Assembly (NCBI GenBank): GCA_900545225.1
Contig: UQXZ01000006.1
Coordinates: 33,482 to 97,481, forward strand
DNA length: 64,000 bases
Source of the DNA: an uncultured Eubacteriales bacterium
GTDB lineage: Bacteria > Bacillota > Clostridia > Lachnospirales > Lachnospiraceae
Reading direction: 5' to 3'
This document shows positions 16,842 through 26,126 of this stretch, piece after piece. The notes under the pieces were generated by a model that saw only the letters and a list, made by a program, of their open reading frames with translations, did no database searches and had not been told where the DNA came from. Each line of letters starts with the position of its first letter. The stretch's first letter is position 1. Both the position numbers and the translations under genes were made by a program.

Positions 16842-17669
16842 TTAAGCCTCAAGAGTGATAAATTCAGGCTTTCTCTTTCTGAATACAGTGCTGTATTTAA
16901 ATCCTGTCTCAATAAGAAGTTTATTGGCAGCTTCAACAAGACGGCCAACATCGTCAACCTTATGAGAGTCAGCACCGATAGTAATTATTTCTCCGCCTAA
17001 ATCCTTATACATTTTTAAAATAGTTGAATTAGGGTTGTAGTCGCCACTGTTACTTTTCCATGCTCCGGCTGTATTTACTTCGATACCCTTTCCTTTCTGG
17101 ATAAGAGTATTCAAAATTTCCTGAATTAAATCATATGGAAGTAATATTCCAATCTGACCTCTTGTGTGATTGCCTGGAACATATCTTGTAACATAGTCTA
17201 AATGTCCGTATACATCGAAATTGGAAAGATTGCATACAGATTCGTATATATTTTCAAAATATCTTCTTATGCGTTCCTTTGGCTCTTTTTCTGACCAGAA
17301 ATCAATATAATATGGATCGACGCCGTCAACAACGTGAGTTGATCCGATAATAAAGTCGTATTTATTTTCTTTATCGAAATTCTCAATAAGATCAGTAGCA
17401 CCTGGAGTGAGTCCCTGTTCAACGCCGATAAGAATATCGAGCTTATCCTGATGTTCTTCCTTTAACTTGGATAAATATTCATAATATGCTTCCTGATCTA
17501 AGTTGAATACAGATTCACCCTCAGGTGAAAAGTAATTAAAATCATTGTGGTCAGTAAAACATATTCCGGCTAATCCCATATTTACGGCATTTGCAACGAT
17601 TTCTTCAGGATTTGATTCTGAATCAGAAGAAAATTTACTGTGCAAATGTAAATCGTATAATTTATTCAT
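16842..17669 (-). CDS. PHP-domain histidinol-phosphatase family protein
   Basis: A 275-residue PHP-fold phosphoesterase of the HisK/HisJ type. The four PHP metal motifs are visible: YDLHLHSKFSSDS at the N-terminus, ICFTDHNDF, GSTHVVDG with GHLDYVTRY, and the C-terminal IGADSHKVDDVG. These residues bind three metals. The family's known job is removing phosphate from L-histidinol phosphate in histidine synthesis, but no his genes are nearby and PHP proteins also act on other phosphate esters, so the substrate is open. The start is ATG 17669 (minus strand) behind GAGAGG; a TTG one codon upstream is less likely. It runs convergent to the 179-aa gene. Confidence 0.82.
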   Translation of the reverse strand: MNKLYDLHLHSKFSSDSESNPEEIVANAVNMGLAGICFTDHNDFNYFSPEGESVFNLDQEAYYEYLSKLKEEHQDKLDILIGVEQGLTPGATDLIENFDKENKYDFIIGSTHVVDGVDPYYIDFWSEKEPKERIRRYFENIYESVCNLSNFDVYGHLDYVTRYVPGNHTRGQIGILLPYDLIQEILNTLIQKGKGIEVNTAGAWKSNSGDYNPNSTILKMYKDLGGEIITIGADSHKVDDVGRLVEAANKLLIETGFKYSTVFRKRKPEFITLEA

Positions 17670-18058
17670 CAAAAACCTCTCATTAATTTTAAGTTATCCG
17701 GTTAATGGAAATTGTTATATATCCATTACCTATAATATATCATTACCCATATAACAATATTGCACATATATAATATGGTGCACATATAACAACATTGTAC
17801 TTATGGCATTATTACAAATAAAGCATTGTTGCCGTTAAAGCATACCTGCGTATTAAAGCATACCTACGTATTTTACACGGTAAGAAAAGTATATATAAAT
17901 ACATAAATAAGTCAAGAAACAGCATAGTGGCAAATGGATAAAGACAAGCTGTTATTTCCTCAATAAAACCAAAAGAAAAATCCATGTAAAATATTACGAT
18001 ATTGTTGAAATTTTATTGCTTTAAGCATAAAAAACTTATAAAAATATGGTGAAAAAAC
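17670..18058. other. Divergent AT-rich intergenic region before gap
   Basis: About 390 nt with no gene. It holds loose repeats of CATATAACAAYATTG (about 17748-17795), an 18-bp tandem repeat at 17835-17870, and presumably the promoter of the PHP gene. I see no structured RNA motif I can name. Confidence 0.45.
17835..17870. repeat. 18-bp tandem duplication
   Basis: TTAAAGCATACCTGCGTA (17835-17852) is followed at once by TTAAAGCATACCTACGTA (17853-17870), one mismatch. A partial third copy (AATAAAGCAT) lies at about 17818. Confidence 0.8.
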
Positions 18059-18087
18059 TTGCCAATCTATTATTGTTTAGATACAAT
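18059..18087 (+). promoter_or_regulatory. gap promoter
   Basis: TTGCCA (18059-18064), 17-nt spacer, TACAAT (18082-18087), about 45 nt before the ATG. Good sigma-A match for a highly expressed gene. Confidence 0.7.
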
Positions 18088-18131
18088 GATAATGTTTTGA
18101 TTTATAACGGCGAGTTTTTAGGAGGATAAAT

Positions 18132-19160
18132 ATGTCAGTAAAGGTTGCTATCAATGGTTTTGGACGCATTGGAAGATTAGCTTTTAGACAGATGTTTGAG
18201 GAGAAGGATTTTGAAATCGTTGCAGTTAACGACTTATCAAAGCCTTCTGTATTGGCATATCTTTTAAAGTACGATTCAACACAAGGCAGAATCGTTAACT
18301 TTGGTGAAGAAGATTTAATCACAGCAGATGATGAAGCTGGTACAATCACAGTTAAGGGTAAGACTGTTAAGATTTACGGAGAAAGAGATGCTAGAGATCT
18401 TCCATGGAAGGAATTAGACGTAGACTGCGTACTTGAGTGTACAGGTTTCTACACATCAAAAGAAAAGTCAATGGCTCATATCGAAGCTGGTGCTAAGAAG
18501 GTTGTTATTTCAGCACCTGCAGGAAATGACATTAAGACAATCGTTTACAACACAAACCATGAGACATTAACAAAGGATGATCAGATTATTTCTGCTGCAT
18601 CATGTACAACAAACTGTCTTGCACCAATGGCTAAGGCTCTTAACGACTTAGTTCCTATTGAGTCTGGTATCATGAAGACAGTTCATGCATACACAGGTGA
18701 TCAGATGCTTCTCGACAGCTCACAGAGAAAGGGTAACCTTAGAAGATCAAGAGCTGCTGGAATCAACATCGTTCCATCATCATCAGGTGCTGCTAAGGCA
18801 ATCGGTCTTGTTATTCCTGAGCTTAACGGTAAGCTTACAGGTGCAGCCCTCAGAGTTCCTACACCTACAGGTTCAATCACAAACCTTTACGCTGTAGTTG
18901 ATGGTGTTGTAACAGAAGATCAGATTAATGCTGCAATGAAGGCTGCTGCAAACGAGTCATTCGGTTACACAGAAGAGCATATCGTATCAAGTGATGTCGT
19001 TGGAATGCGTTTCGGATCATTATTCGATGCTACATTAACATTATGTACTCCAATGCCAAACAACAAGACATTAGTTGAAGTTGCTGCTTGGTATGATAAC
19101 GAAAATTCATATACAACACAGATGTGCAGAACAATTAAGTATCTTGAAACACAGATCTAA
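18132..19160 (+). CDS. gap: Glyceraldehyde-3-phosphate dehydrogenase, type I
   Basis: GAPDH oxidises glyceraldehyde-3-phosphate to 1,3-bisphosphoglycerate with NAD+. The 342-residue protein has the Rossmann NGFGRIGR (residues 8-15), the catalytic Cys in SAASCTTNCLAP (about 157), the His in MKTVHAYTGDQ, and the C-terminal SWYDNE-type motif as AAWYDNENSYT. It starts at ATG 18132 behind TAGGAGGA. It has its own promoter and terminator; pgk follows 109 nt later with its own RBS, so the glycolytic genes are clustered but separately ended. Confidence 0.98.
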   Translation: MSVKVAINGFGRIGRLAFRQMFEEKDFEIVAVNDLSKPSVLAYLLKYDSTQGRIVNFGEEDLITADDEAGTITVKGKTVKIYGERDARDLPWKELDVDCVLECTGFYTSKEKSMAHIEAGAKKVVISAPAGNDIKTIVYNTNHETLTKDDQIISAASCTTNCLAPMAKALNDLVPIESGIMKTVHAYTGDQMLLDSSQRKGNLRRSRAAGINIVPSSSGAAKAIGLVIPELNGKLTGAALRVPTPTGSITNLYAVVDGVVTEDQINAAMKAAANESFGYTEEHIVSSDVVGMRFGSLFDATLTLCTPMPNNKTLVEVAAWYDNENSYTTQMCRTIKYLETQI

Positions 19161-19191
19161 TTAATATTTGTACAGATAGTTAATAAAATAG

Positions 19192-19230
19192 GGATGGCAT
19201 ATTATTATAATTATGCTATCCTTATTTTTG
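19192..19230 (+). terminator. gap terminator
   Basis: GGATGGCATA (19192-19201) pairs with TATGCTATCC (19212-19221), followed by TTATTTTTG. Confidence 0.75.
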
Positions 19231-19269
19231 AGTATATATAATATTTAAAACCTGGAGGGGATTTCCAAA

Positions 19270-20469
19270 ATGCTTAATAAGAAGACTATAGACGACATCA
19301 ACGTATCAGGACTCAGAGTTCTTTGCAGATGTGATTTCAATGTTCCACTTGATAACGGTGTAATCACAGATGACACAAGAATTGTTTCATCATTACCAAC
19401 AATTAAGAAGCTTATTGCTGACGGCGGTAAGGTTATTCTTTGCTCACACCTCGGTAAGCCAAAGGGATCAGTAGTTCCAGAACTTTCACTTGCTCCAGTA
19501 GCAAAGAGACTTTCTGAATTACTTGGAACAGAAGTTAAGTTTGCAGATGACGATAACGTCGTTGGCGAAAATGCTAAGAGAATCGTAAGCGAGCTTAAGG
19601 ATGGAGAAGTATGCCTTCTTCAGAATGTGCGTTTCAGACCTGAAGAGACAAAGAACGACGATACATTTTCTAAGGAATTAGCATCACTTTGTGACGTATT
19701 CGTAAATGATGCATTCGGTACAGCTCACAGAGCTCATTGCTCTACAGCAGGTGTTTGCCAGTTCGTAAAGCACAGTGCAATCGGATATCTTATGGAGCAG
19801 GAACTTAACTATCTTGGCAGTGTAGTTAACAATCCTAAGAGACCTCTCGTTTCAATCCTTGGTGGGGCAAAGGTATCATCAAAGATTTCTGTAATCTCAA
19901 ATCTTCTTGAGAAGGTAGACAAGCTTATCATCGGTGGTGGTATGATGTTCACATTTATCAAGGCTATGGGTGGTAACGTAGGTAAGTCTATCGTTGAAGA
20001 AGAATATATCGATTACGCAAAGGATATGATATACAAGGCAGGAGCTTTAGGTGTACAGTTATTCTTCCCTGTAGACGTAGTTGTAACTAAGGAATTCTCA
20101 AATGATGCTGAGTACAGAGTAGTTAAGGCAACTGAAATTGCTGATGACGAAATGGGCATGGATATCGGTCCAAAGACACGGGAATTATTTGCTAACGCAC
20201 TTGAAGGTGCAGGAACAGTAATCTGGAACGGACCTATGGGCGTATTCGAATTCTGTAACTTTGCAAAGGGTACAATCGCAGTAGCCGAGGCTATGGGTAA
20301 CCTTAAGGATGCTGTAACAGTTGTAGGTGGCGGTGATTCTGCTGCAGCTGTTAATCAGTTAGGTTATGCAGATAAGTTCTCACATATTTCAACAGGCGGC
20401 GGTGCTTCACTTGAATTCCTTGAAGGCAAGGAACTTCCAGGCGTTAAGGCTGTTGAATACAAGGATTGA
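19270..20469 (+). CDS. pgk: Phosphoglycerate kinase
   Basis: PGK transfers the 1-phosphate of 1,3-bisphosphoglycerate to ADP, the first ATP-yielding step of glycolysis. The 399-residue protein has the N-domain substrate loop (RCDFNVPLD, then CSHLGKPKG), the hinge GGAKVSSKISVI, and the C-domain nucleotide motif GPMGVFEF with VVGGGDSAAAV near the end. It starts at ATG 19270 behind GGAGGGG. It sits between gap and tpiA in glycolytic order and ends at a very strong terminator, so it can be transcribed alone. Confidence 0.98.
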   Translation: MLNKKTIDDINVSGLRVLCRCDFNVPLDNGVITDDTRIVSSLPTIKKLIADGGKVILCSHLGKPKGSVVPELSLAPVAKRLSELLGTEVKFADDDNVVGENAKRIVSELKDGEVCLLQNVRFRPEETKNDDTFSKELASLCDVFVNDAFGTAHRAHCSTAGVCQFVKHSAIGYLMEQELNYLGSVVNNPKRPLVSILGGAKVSSKISVISNLLEKVDKLIIGGGMMFTFIKAMGGNVGKSIVEEEYIDYAKDMIYKAGALGVQLFFPVDVVVTKEFSNDAEYRVVKATEIADDEMGMDIGPKTRELFANALEGAGTVIWNGPMGVFEFCNFAKGTIAVAEAMGNLKDAVTVVGGGDSAAAVNQLGYADKFSHISTGGGASLEFLEGKELPGVKAVEYKD

Positions 20470-20502
20470 TTTAAAATAATAAAATCAACTGATTAATTTA
20501 TA

Positions 20503-20540
20503 AAAACCTCTTATGAAATCTTCATAAGAGGTTTTTTGTT
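20503..20540 (+). terminator. pgk terminator
   Basis: AAAACCTCTTATGAA (20503-20517), loop ATC, TTCATAAGAGGTTTT (20521-20535), then TTGTTTTT. Perfect 15-bp stem. Confidence 0.92.
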
Positions 20541-20561
20541 TTTGATTAATTATTTGAATTG

Positions 20562-20620
20562 AAAATGTAATTTTGACCATAAATCTGAAAAATAGAAATT
20601 TGATTTATGGATTTTACATT
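20562..20620. repeat. Two-part inverted repeat between pgk and tpiA
   Basis: Outer stem AATGTAA (20564-20570) with TTACATT (20614-20620) and inner stem CCATAAATC (20577-20585) with GATTTATGG (20602-20610), separated by a 6x3 internal loop. There is no T-run. It lies upstream of the tpiA -10 and so is more likely DNA-level or remnant structure than a tpiA leader. Confidence 0.45.
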
Positions 20621-20676
20621 ACTAAGTTAAATTTTTTAGAATAATAATTCATTTGCATCCTTATGGGGGATACCAT

Positions 20677-20698
20677 GCACATATTAATGTGCTATAAT
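20677..20698 (+). promoter_or_regulatory. Palindrome abutting the tpiA -10
   Basis: GCACAT-ATTA-ATGTGC (20677-20692) is followed directly by a consensus TATAAT (20693-20698). The palindrome fills the promoter spacer; the -35 is poor (TACCAT region). This is the layout of an activator- or repressor-controlled promoter. Confidence 0.5.
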
Positions 20699-20763
20699 GA
20701 ACGATATGTTTATATCATTTATAGTAAACAATTTTAATAAAAATATTATGTAAAGGATATATT

Positions 20764-21516
20764 ATGAGAAAGTTAATAGTTGCTGCCAATTGGAAGATGA
20801 ATAAAACTCCTGATGAAGCTAAGGTTTTTGTTGAAGAAATTAAAGCAGGAATTAATAACGCTGAGGCGGATGTATTTGTTTTTCCTCCATTCCTCGCATT
20901 ACAGACAGTATCTGAAATCTTAAAGGATGCAGATGTAAATGTCGGAGCTCAGAATATGTATATTGAGGACAAGGGTGCTTACACAGGTGAGATATCAGCA
21001 GATATGCTCCAGAGCATTGGAATCAATTCAATCATTATCGGTCACTCAGAGAGAAGACAGATTTTCAAAGAAGATGATGAATTAATTCATGCTAAGCTTG
21101 TAAAGGCTTTAGCAAAGGGAATGATTCCAATTCTCTGTTGTGGTGAGGCTCTTGAAGTAAGAGAAGAAGGTAATTACATCGATTTCATCAACGACCAGAT
21201 TAAATCAGCATTTGCTGATGTTGCTGAAGCTGATGCACAGAAGGTAATTATTGCATATGAGCCAATCTGGGCTATCGGAACAGGAAAGGTAGCTACAAGC
21301 ACACAGGCTGAAGAAGTATGTTCTGCAATCAGAAATACTATCGGAGAGTTATATTCAAAGGAAACAGCTGAAAACATCCACATCCTTTATGGTGGAAGCT
21401 GTAACGCAGGAAATGCTAAGGAATTATTCTCAATGCCTAACATTGACGGTGGTCTTATAGGCGGTGCAGGATTAAAACCTGAATTTATAGATATAGTTCA
21501 TTGTAAGGAGAATTAA
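20764..21516 (+). CDS. tpiA: Triosephosphate isomerase
   Basis: TPI interconverts dihydroxyacetone phosphate and glyceraldehyde-3-phosphate. The 250-residue TIM barrel has the catalytic Lys in AANWKMN (near residue 11), the His in IIIGHSERRQ (about 96), the catalytic Glu in IAYEPIWAIGTGKVA with loop 6, and the phosphate-binding LYGGSCNAGNAKEL and GGLIGGAGLKP. It starts at ATG 20764 behind AAAGGA. gpmI follows after 4 nt, so tpiA and gpmI form one operon. Confidence 0.98.
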   Translation: MRKLIVAANWKMNKTPDEAKVFVEEIKAGINNAEADVFVFPPFLALQTVSEILKDADVNVGAQNMYIEDKGAYTGEISADMLQSIGINSIIIGHSERRQIFKEDDELIHAKLVKALAKGMIPILCCGEALEVREEGNYIDFINDQIKSAFADVAEADAQKVIIAYEPIWAIGTGKVATSTQAEEVCSAIRNTIGELYSKETAENIHILYGGSCNAGNAKELFSMPNIDGGLIGGAGLKPEFIDIVHCKEN

Positions 21517-21520
21517 TAAA

Positions 21521-23056
21521 ATGGGACGCAAGCCGGTTGTTTTAATGATATTAGACGGATATGGTTTAAGTGAAGAGAAAAGAGGCAATGCTGTAGGTAA
21601 GGCAAACACACCTGTAATGGATGACCTTATGGCTAACTATCCTTTCGTTCACGGTCATGCATCAGGAGAGGCAGTAGGTCTTCCTGAAGGTCAGATGGGT
21701 AACTCTGAAGTTGGACATTTAAATATCGGAGCAGGACGAGTAGTTTACCAGGATCTTACAAGAATTTCCAAAGCTATTGAAGATGGTTCGTTTTTCAAGA
21801 ATGAAGCACTTTTAAAGGCTATGGAGAACTGTAAGAAGAACGGTTCTACACTTCATATCTGTGGATTATTATCAGATGGAGGAGTTCACTCATATAACAA
21901 GCACTTATATGCTATTCTTGAGATGGCAGAAAAAGAAGGATTAGGAAGTGTTCAGATCCATGCTTTCACTGACGGTAGAGATACAGATCCTAAGTCAGGT
22001 ATCAACTACGTAAAAGAACTTGAAGCTGAAATTAAGAAGATTGGTGTTGGTAAGATTTCTACTATCACAGGCCGTTACTATGCAATGGACAGAGATAACA
22101 GATGGGACAGAGTAGAGCAGGCATACAGATGTATGACTGAAGGAAAGGGTGTTTTCGCATTCAGTCCTGAAATGGCTGTTTACCAGTCATATGAAGACGG
22201 CGAAACAGATGAATTTATCCGTCCTACAGTAATCTCTTCAAGTAGTGGTAAGGTTCATTGTGTAGAAGATGGAGATTCACTTGTATGTATCAACTTCAGA
22301 CCTGACAGAGCAAGAGAAATCACAAGAGCATTCTGCGATGATGACTTCACACATTTTGACAGAGGTCCAAGAAAGGACATCGTATATGTTTGTATGACAG
22401 ATTATGATGTTACTATCCCTAACAAGTTAGTTGCATTTGAAGATAAGGAAATCAAGAATACTCTTGGTGAAGTTATTTCAAAGGCAGGATTAAAGCAGCT
22501 CAGAACAGCTGAAACAGAGAAGTATGCTCACGTAACATTCTTCTTCAACGGTGGTGTTGAAGTTCCTTACGAAGGCGAAGACAGACTTCTTGTTCCATCT
22601 CCAAAGGTTGCTACATACGATTTACAGCCTGAAATGAGTGCTGACGAAGTATGTGACGGTGTTGTAAATGCAGTTAAGGAAGGTAAATATGACTTTATCG
22701 TAGTTAACTTCGCAAACCCTGACATGGTTGGTCATACAGGTATTGTTAAGGCTGCAATTACAGCAATCGAAAAGGTTGATGAGTGTGTTGGCAGAATTAA
22801 GGATGCAATCATTGAAAATAATGGTGTACTCTTCATCTGTGCTGATCACGGTAATGCAGAAAAGATGTTAGATAACTACACAGGAAAGAGTGTTACAGCT
22901 CATACAACAAATGATGTTCCATTTATCTTAGTTAACGATGGTGATGCTAAGCTCAGAGAAGGTGGAAGCTTATGTGATATAGCTCCAACAATTCTTGAAA
23001 TCTTAGATATTGAGAAACCTGCAGAAATGACAGGAGAGTCATTAATCGTTAAATAA
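21521..23056 (+). CDS. gpmI: 2,3-bisphosphoglycerate-independent phosphoglycerate mutase
   Basis: GpmI converts 3- to 2-phosphoglycerate through a phosphoserine intermediate and needs two Mn2+. The 511-residue protein has the metal-binding LMILDGYG at the N-terminus, the nucleophile Ser in PEGQMGNSEVGHLNIGAGR (about residue 62), DGRDTDPKSG, NFRPDRAREITRA, and the C-terminal metal ligands in NFANPDMVGHTG and ICADHGNAEKM. It belongs to the alkaline phosphatase superfamily. The start ATG 21521 lies 4 nt after tpiA stops, within its AAGGAG. The pair ends at a strong terminator; enolase is not in the window. Confidence 0.98.
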   Translation: MGRKPVVLMILDGYGLSEEKRGNAVGKANTPVMDDLMANYPFVHGHASGEAVGLPEGQMGNSEVGHLNIGAGRVVYQDLTRISKAIEDGSFFKNEALLKAMENCKKNGSTLHICGLLSDGGVHSYNKHLYAILEMAEKEGLGSVQIHAFTDGRDTDPKSGINYVKELEAEIKKIGVGKISTITGRYYAMDRDNRWDRVEQAYRCMTEGKGVFAFSPEMAVYQSYEDGETDEFIRPTVISSSSGKVHCVEDGDSLVCINFRPDRAREITRAFCDDDFTHFDRGPRKDIVYVCMTDYDVTIPNKLVAFEDKEIKNTLGEVISKAGLKQLRTAETEKYAHVTFFFNGGVEVPYEGEDRLLVPSPKVATYDLQPEMSADEVCDGVVNAVKEGKYDFIVVNFANPDMVGHTGIVKAAITAIEKVDECVGRIKDAIIENNGVLFICADHGNAEKMLDNYTGKSVTAHTTNDVPFILVNDGDAKLREGGSLCDIAPTILEILDIEKPAEMTGESLIVK

Positions 23057-23089
23057 TCAGATAGTTATTTATCAATTCATAAATTAAAT

Positions 23090-23136
23090 AAAACCTTGTG
23101 TTTAACGCGTTAAAAGCGTTTTATACAAGGTTTTTT
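23090..23136 (+). terminator. tpiA-gpmI terminator
   Basis: AAAACCTTGT (23090-23099) pairs with ACAAGGTTTT, with an inner AACGC/GCGTT hairpin, followed by TTTATAT. Confidence 0.85.
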
Positions 23137-23290
23137 ATATGGAATTCCGGAAAATGCACGGAAATGTGCTTATTTATCATCATTTTAGATTATATTGCCT
23201 TTATGTTTAAACAATTAAAATTTAAAAGTGCTATAATCAATCAAAGAGTGAAAATATTTATATCAGTATTGAACTATGTGAGGTAGTGTG

Positions 23291-25189
23291 ATGAGTAATA
23301 ATTCAAAGGCTAAAGGTGCTGGTCTTATAACCTTTAAGCCGGAGATAAGAAGAGAATCAATTCGAGCTATTATATATATGACAATATATTTAGTTTCGAC
23401 TTATCTTATGATAGGACCACTTGGTAAAAGTAACGCGCTGGCATTTGGTATGGCATTGTCAAATGTAATTCCATCAAGCCAGAATGACTATACTATTGAG
23501 CCGGTTAAGAATACATTTATTCTTGTGGCCTCCAATGTGGGTATAATTTTCCTTTCGTATCTGGGATACGGTTTCTTCCCACAGGGAACTTCCGGATATG
23601 TTACCATGGTGACTGTTGTAACATTTATAACATTCTTCCTGGCAATATATCTCTTTACATCAGAGAAGCATAGTAGCACATTTCTGCCATTATTACTCTG
23701 CTTCCCTGTAATGATGTACAGACCTGTATATGGTACAGACTTTTTTATCAGAGTTGCCATATTCGGTGGTTTTGCACTTCTTTCTATTTTATATAATTTT
23801 GTAATTCATGGAATGTCATTTAACAAAAAGCTTAAAAAGAAACTGGATTACACAATTGACTTAATGGGGAAACAGTGCGACAGCATTTTAAGAGAAGAAG
23901 ACAATGATAAGTTAGTATCACAGAAAAATGCTATCGATGACAGTCTTACTCAGATAGAACAGGCTATAGGTGAAAAGCTTTCAATAAGCCATTCATGGCA
24001 GCGTGGTCATGACATGGTTCGTATGGTTACCATATTAAAGCGAATCAATAATACACTTGTTGATAACTACGTAACTGAAGGTAAGAAAATGTCTCAGGGA
24101 ATGCATAATCTTATTATAGAAATGCTTGATTCCATTGATGACTTTGAAGAGGATAAGGTATCAGAAAAATCTGTTACAAAACAGTTTGATGAATTATATG
24201 GAAAGCTCAACAATGAGCTTGAAGCAGATGAGGTTGTAGAATCTCTTAGAGAAGAAATGGACGACTTCGTTCAGGGTGAAGTTCTTCATCTTGATAAGAA
24301 GGAAGCAAAGGTTAAGTTTGGAACGGACATATTAAGCAGATTTAATATTTACAGTCTTATCTTTGCATTGAAGGTTTCATGTCTTGCTTCTGTTGGTATT
24401 TTTATAACAACATTCTTTAACCTTCCTAATTCATATATGTTCCCTCTTTATGTAGGCATTACAGCTCAGCCATATATTGAAGCTAATACATCAAGTACAA
24501 AGAAACGTATTATCAACTCCATATACGTTATCGGCCTGATGCTTATTTCTTTCTCAATAACAAATGTTGTAGCGGTGCATTACGTGGTACTGGCGGGAAT
24601 TACATTATTTGCCGACATATTCTTCAAGTTTGACTATAAGGCAATGATCGCTACTATGTTCTCCGTAGTAACATATGCAATCATGTCACCTGATATGATT
24701 TATAAAGGATCATTATATAGAATTACATATATTGCCATAGCATGTATTTTACTTCAGGTAGTTGATATGTTTATCTTCCCAAGAAGTATTATGACAACTC
24801 TTCATAAACAGATGCAGTACTCTCTATATTTAAATGACCAGTTAAGAGATGCTATTTCAAATGAAGCAACAACATATAGTGATATTCACAACATACTTAT
24901 TAAGAAGAGAAAAATAAATCAGAAAATCAGATCTACAAACAGATACTCTCAGGCTCCTCATGTTAAGGAATACTTAATGGCGGACGAAGAGTGGATTAAC
25001 CGATTTACTATGATTTGTCACCGAATGAAGGAAGACGGATTAAAGATTGGTGACTTCAAGGCAGTTGTTGAACATCCTGAAAATTTATCTCACAGACTTA
25101 AAAATATATTTACAGCCATTGATGAGGTAACATGGGATGTATTTAACGCAGAAAAGATTGCAAAACAGATTGATTATTCAAAGAAATAA
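23291..25189 (+). CDS. FUSC-family (aromatic acid exporter-like) membrane protein
   Basis: A 633-residue protein with two membrane blocks separated by a cytoplasmic part, the layout of FUSC/aromatic acid exporter proteins. Residues about 22-165 hold five or six hydrophobic helices, about 170-340 is a charged helical domain, and about 350-500 is the second block, with SYMFPLYVGITAQPYIEANT and the late IACILLQVVDMFIFPRS typical of the FUSC_2 domain. A helical cytoplasmic tail follows. Some members export aromatic carboxylates in proteobacteria; the substrate in Clostridia is not established. ATG 23291 is preferred; GTG 23288 is one codon upstream and the RBS (AGGT) is weak either way. It stands alone with its own terminator. 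Confidence 0.8.
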   Translation: MSNNSKAKGAGLITFKPEIRRESIRAIIYMTIYLVSTYLMIGPLGKSNALAFGMALSNVIPSSQNDYTIEPVKNTFILVASNVGIIFLSYLGYGFFPQGTSGYVTMVTVVTFITFFLAIYLFTSEKHSSTFLPLLLCFPVMMYRPVYGTDFFIRVAIFGGFALLSILYNFVIHGMSFNKKLKKKLDYTIDLMGKQCDSILREEDNDKLVSQKNAIDDSLTQIEQAIGEKLSISHSWQRGHDMVRMVTILKRINNTLVDNYVTEGKKMSQGMHNLIIEMLDSIDDFEEDKVSEKSVTKQFDELYGKLNNELEADEVVESLREEMDDFVQGEVLHLDKKEAKVKFGTDILSRFNIYSLIFALKVSCLASVGIFITTFFNLPNSYMFPLYVGITAQPYIEANTSSTKKRIINSIYVIGLMLISFSITNVVAVHYVVLAGITLFADIFFKFDYKAMIATMFSVVTYAIMSPDMIYKGSLYRITYIAIACILLQVVDMFIFPRSIMTTLHKQMQYSLYLNDQLRDAISNEATTYSDIHNILIKKRKINQKIRSTNRYSQAPHVKEYLMADEEWINRFTMICHRMKEDGLKIGDFKAVVEHPENLSHRLKNIFTAIDEVTWDVFNAEKIAKQIDYSKK

Positions 25190-25233
25190 TTTAAATAAAT
25201 AATTAAAAGAGATTTTCAAAATCAGAATAAATA

Positions 25234-25273
25234 AAAACCCTGAGGATTGTATTTAATCCTCAGGGTTTTCTTT
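25234..25273 (+). terminator. Terminator after the FUSC gene
   Basis: AAAACCCTGAGGATT (25234-25248), loop GTATTT, AATCCTCAGGGTTTT (25255-25269), then CTTT. It can also stop transcripts of the convergent DUF4364 gene. Confidence 0.9.
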
Positions 25274-25345
25274 ATATGAAATTCATATGTTCTATAAGTT
25301 GTTTTCTTTATATGCATGACGCATATTCAGATAAGACATTTTTCT

Positions 25346-25861
25346 TTATGTGAGCTTATGCATTATATATTCGTAAATGTCCTGATTGTTATTCTGCCAT
25401 TTGTTACATATTATTTTGGCATCTTCTTCAGAAGGAACAGATAACTTGATTTCTATTAATGAAGCATTTCCTTCGTTAACCTTACATTCAGCTATATAAT
25501 CGCCGGAGCCTGACTGATAATAGTTTGTCATTGTATTGATTTCACATCTGAAATCGTACTTGTTATCAGTTAAGTATGTATCAATATCTTCCTTTATAGA
25601 AGATGATAATTTACTGGCAAACTGATCTATGGCATATTTACCACTTTCAGTAAGAGAGTACTGCGTACTGTTTTTGTAAATAGCTGCATGTATAAAGTTA
25701 TCGTCTATAAGAGTATTAAGAGTGTTTTGTAATGTGAAATATGTAGTATATTCCCTGCCAAGTACAAAACTGCTGATCTGACTGTTGGATAATGGGAAGT
25801 TAACCTTATCCAGCATATATAAGATCATAAGCTTATACATCATATCCGGTTCTTCATTCAT
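25346..25861 (-). CDS. DUF4364 family winged-helix protein
   Basis: A 171-residue protein with the DUF4364 pattern: an N-terminal helix YKLMILYMLDKVNFPLSNSQ followed by a winged helix-turn-helix (about residues 20-75, with TLNTLIDDNFI and YSLTESGKYAIDQF), then a C-terminal beta-rich domain starting YDFRCEINTM. The family is typical of Clostridia and has no proven function; the fold suggests a DNA-binding regulator, perhaps PadR/MarR-like. I place the start at ATG 25861 (minus strand), 11 nt after AAGGA; the frame runs 25 codons further upstream to 25936, but that extension is AT-rich and lacks an RBS. It is transcribed away from ylxM-ffh. Confidence 0.78.
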   Translation of the reverse strand: MNEEPDMMYKLMILYMLDKVNFPLSNSQISSFVLGREYTTYFTLQNTLNTLIDDNFIHAAIYKNSTQYSLTESGKYAIDQFASKLSSSIKEDIDTYLTDNKYDFRCEINTMTNYYQSGSGDYIAECKVNEGNASLIEIKLSVPSEEDAKIICNKWQNNNQDIYEYIMHKLT

Positions 25862-26071
25862 TGTTTTAGTATCCTTACTATCTTCATAATATTTAAATAT
25901 TTTCTTAAATATATAAATGTCTAAACGTACATACATCGAAATATATTTAAATCATATAAATATTTTTATTTTATATAGTATATAAAAATTTAAGCTTTAT
26001 TAAGTGTTATTTATAATAGCAAAAGACGACAATAAAAACAAATAAAATATAACAATGTAAAACAAAAATGC

Positions 26072-26101
26072 TTGACACACTCATTTGCAATCTGTTATTA
26101 T
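26072..26101 (+). promoter_or_regulatory. Promoter of the ylxM-ffh operon
   Basis: TTGACA (26072-26077), 18-nt spacer, TATTAT (26096-26101), 25 nt before the ylxM ATG. Confidence 0.75.
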
Positions 26102-26126
26102 AAGCAACAGCTGTAAAGGAGTTTAC

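Noticed and set aside
23098..23286. 62-codon frame after gpmI
   Set aside because: It begins within the gpmI terminator, lacks an RBS and covers the AT-rich leader of the next gene.
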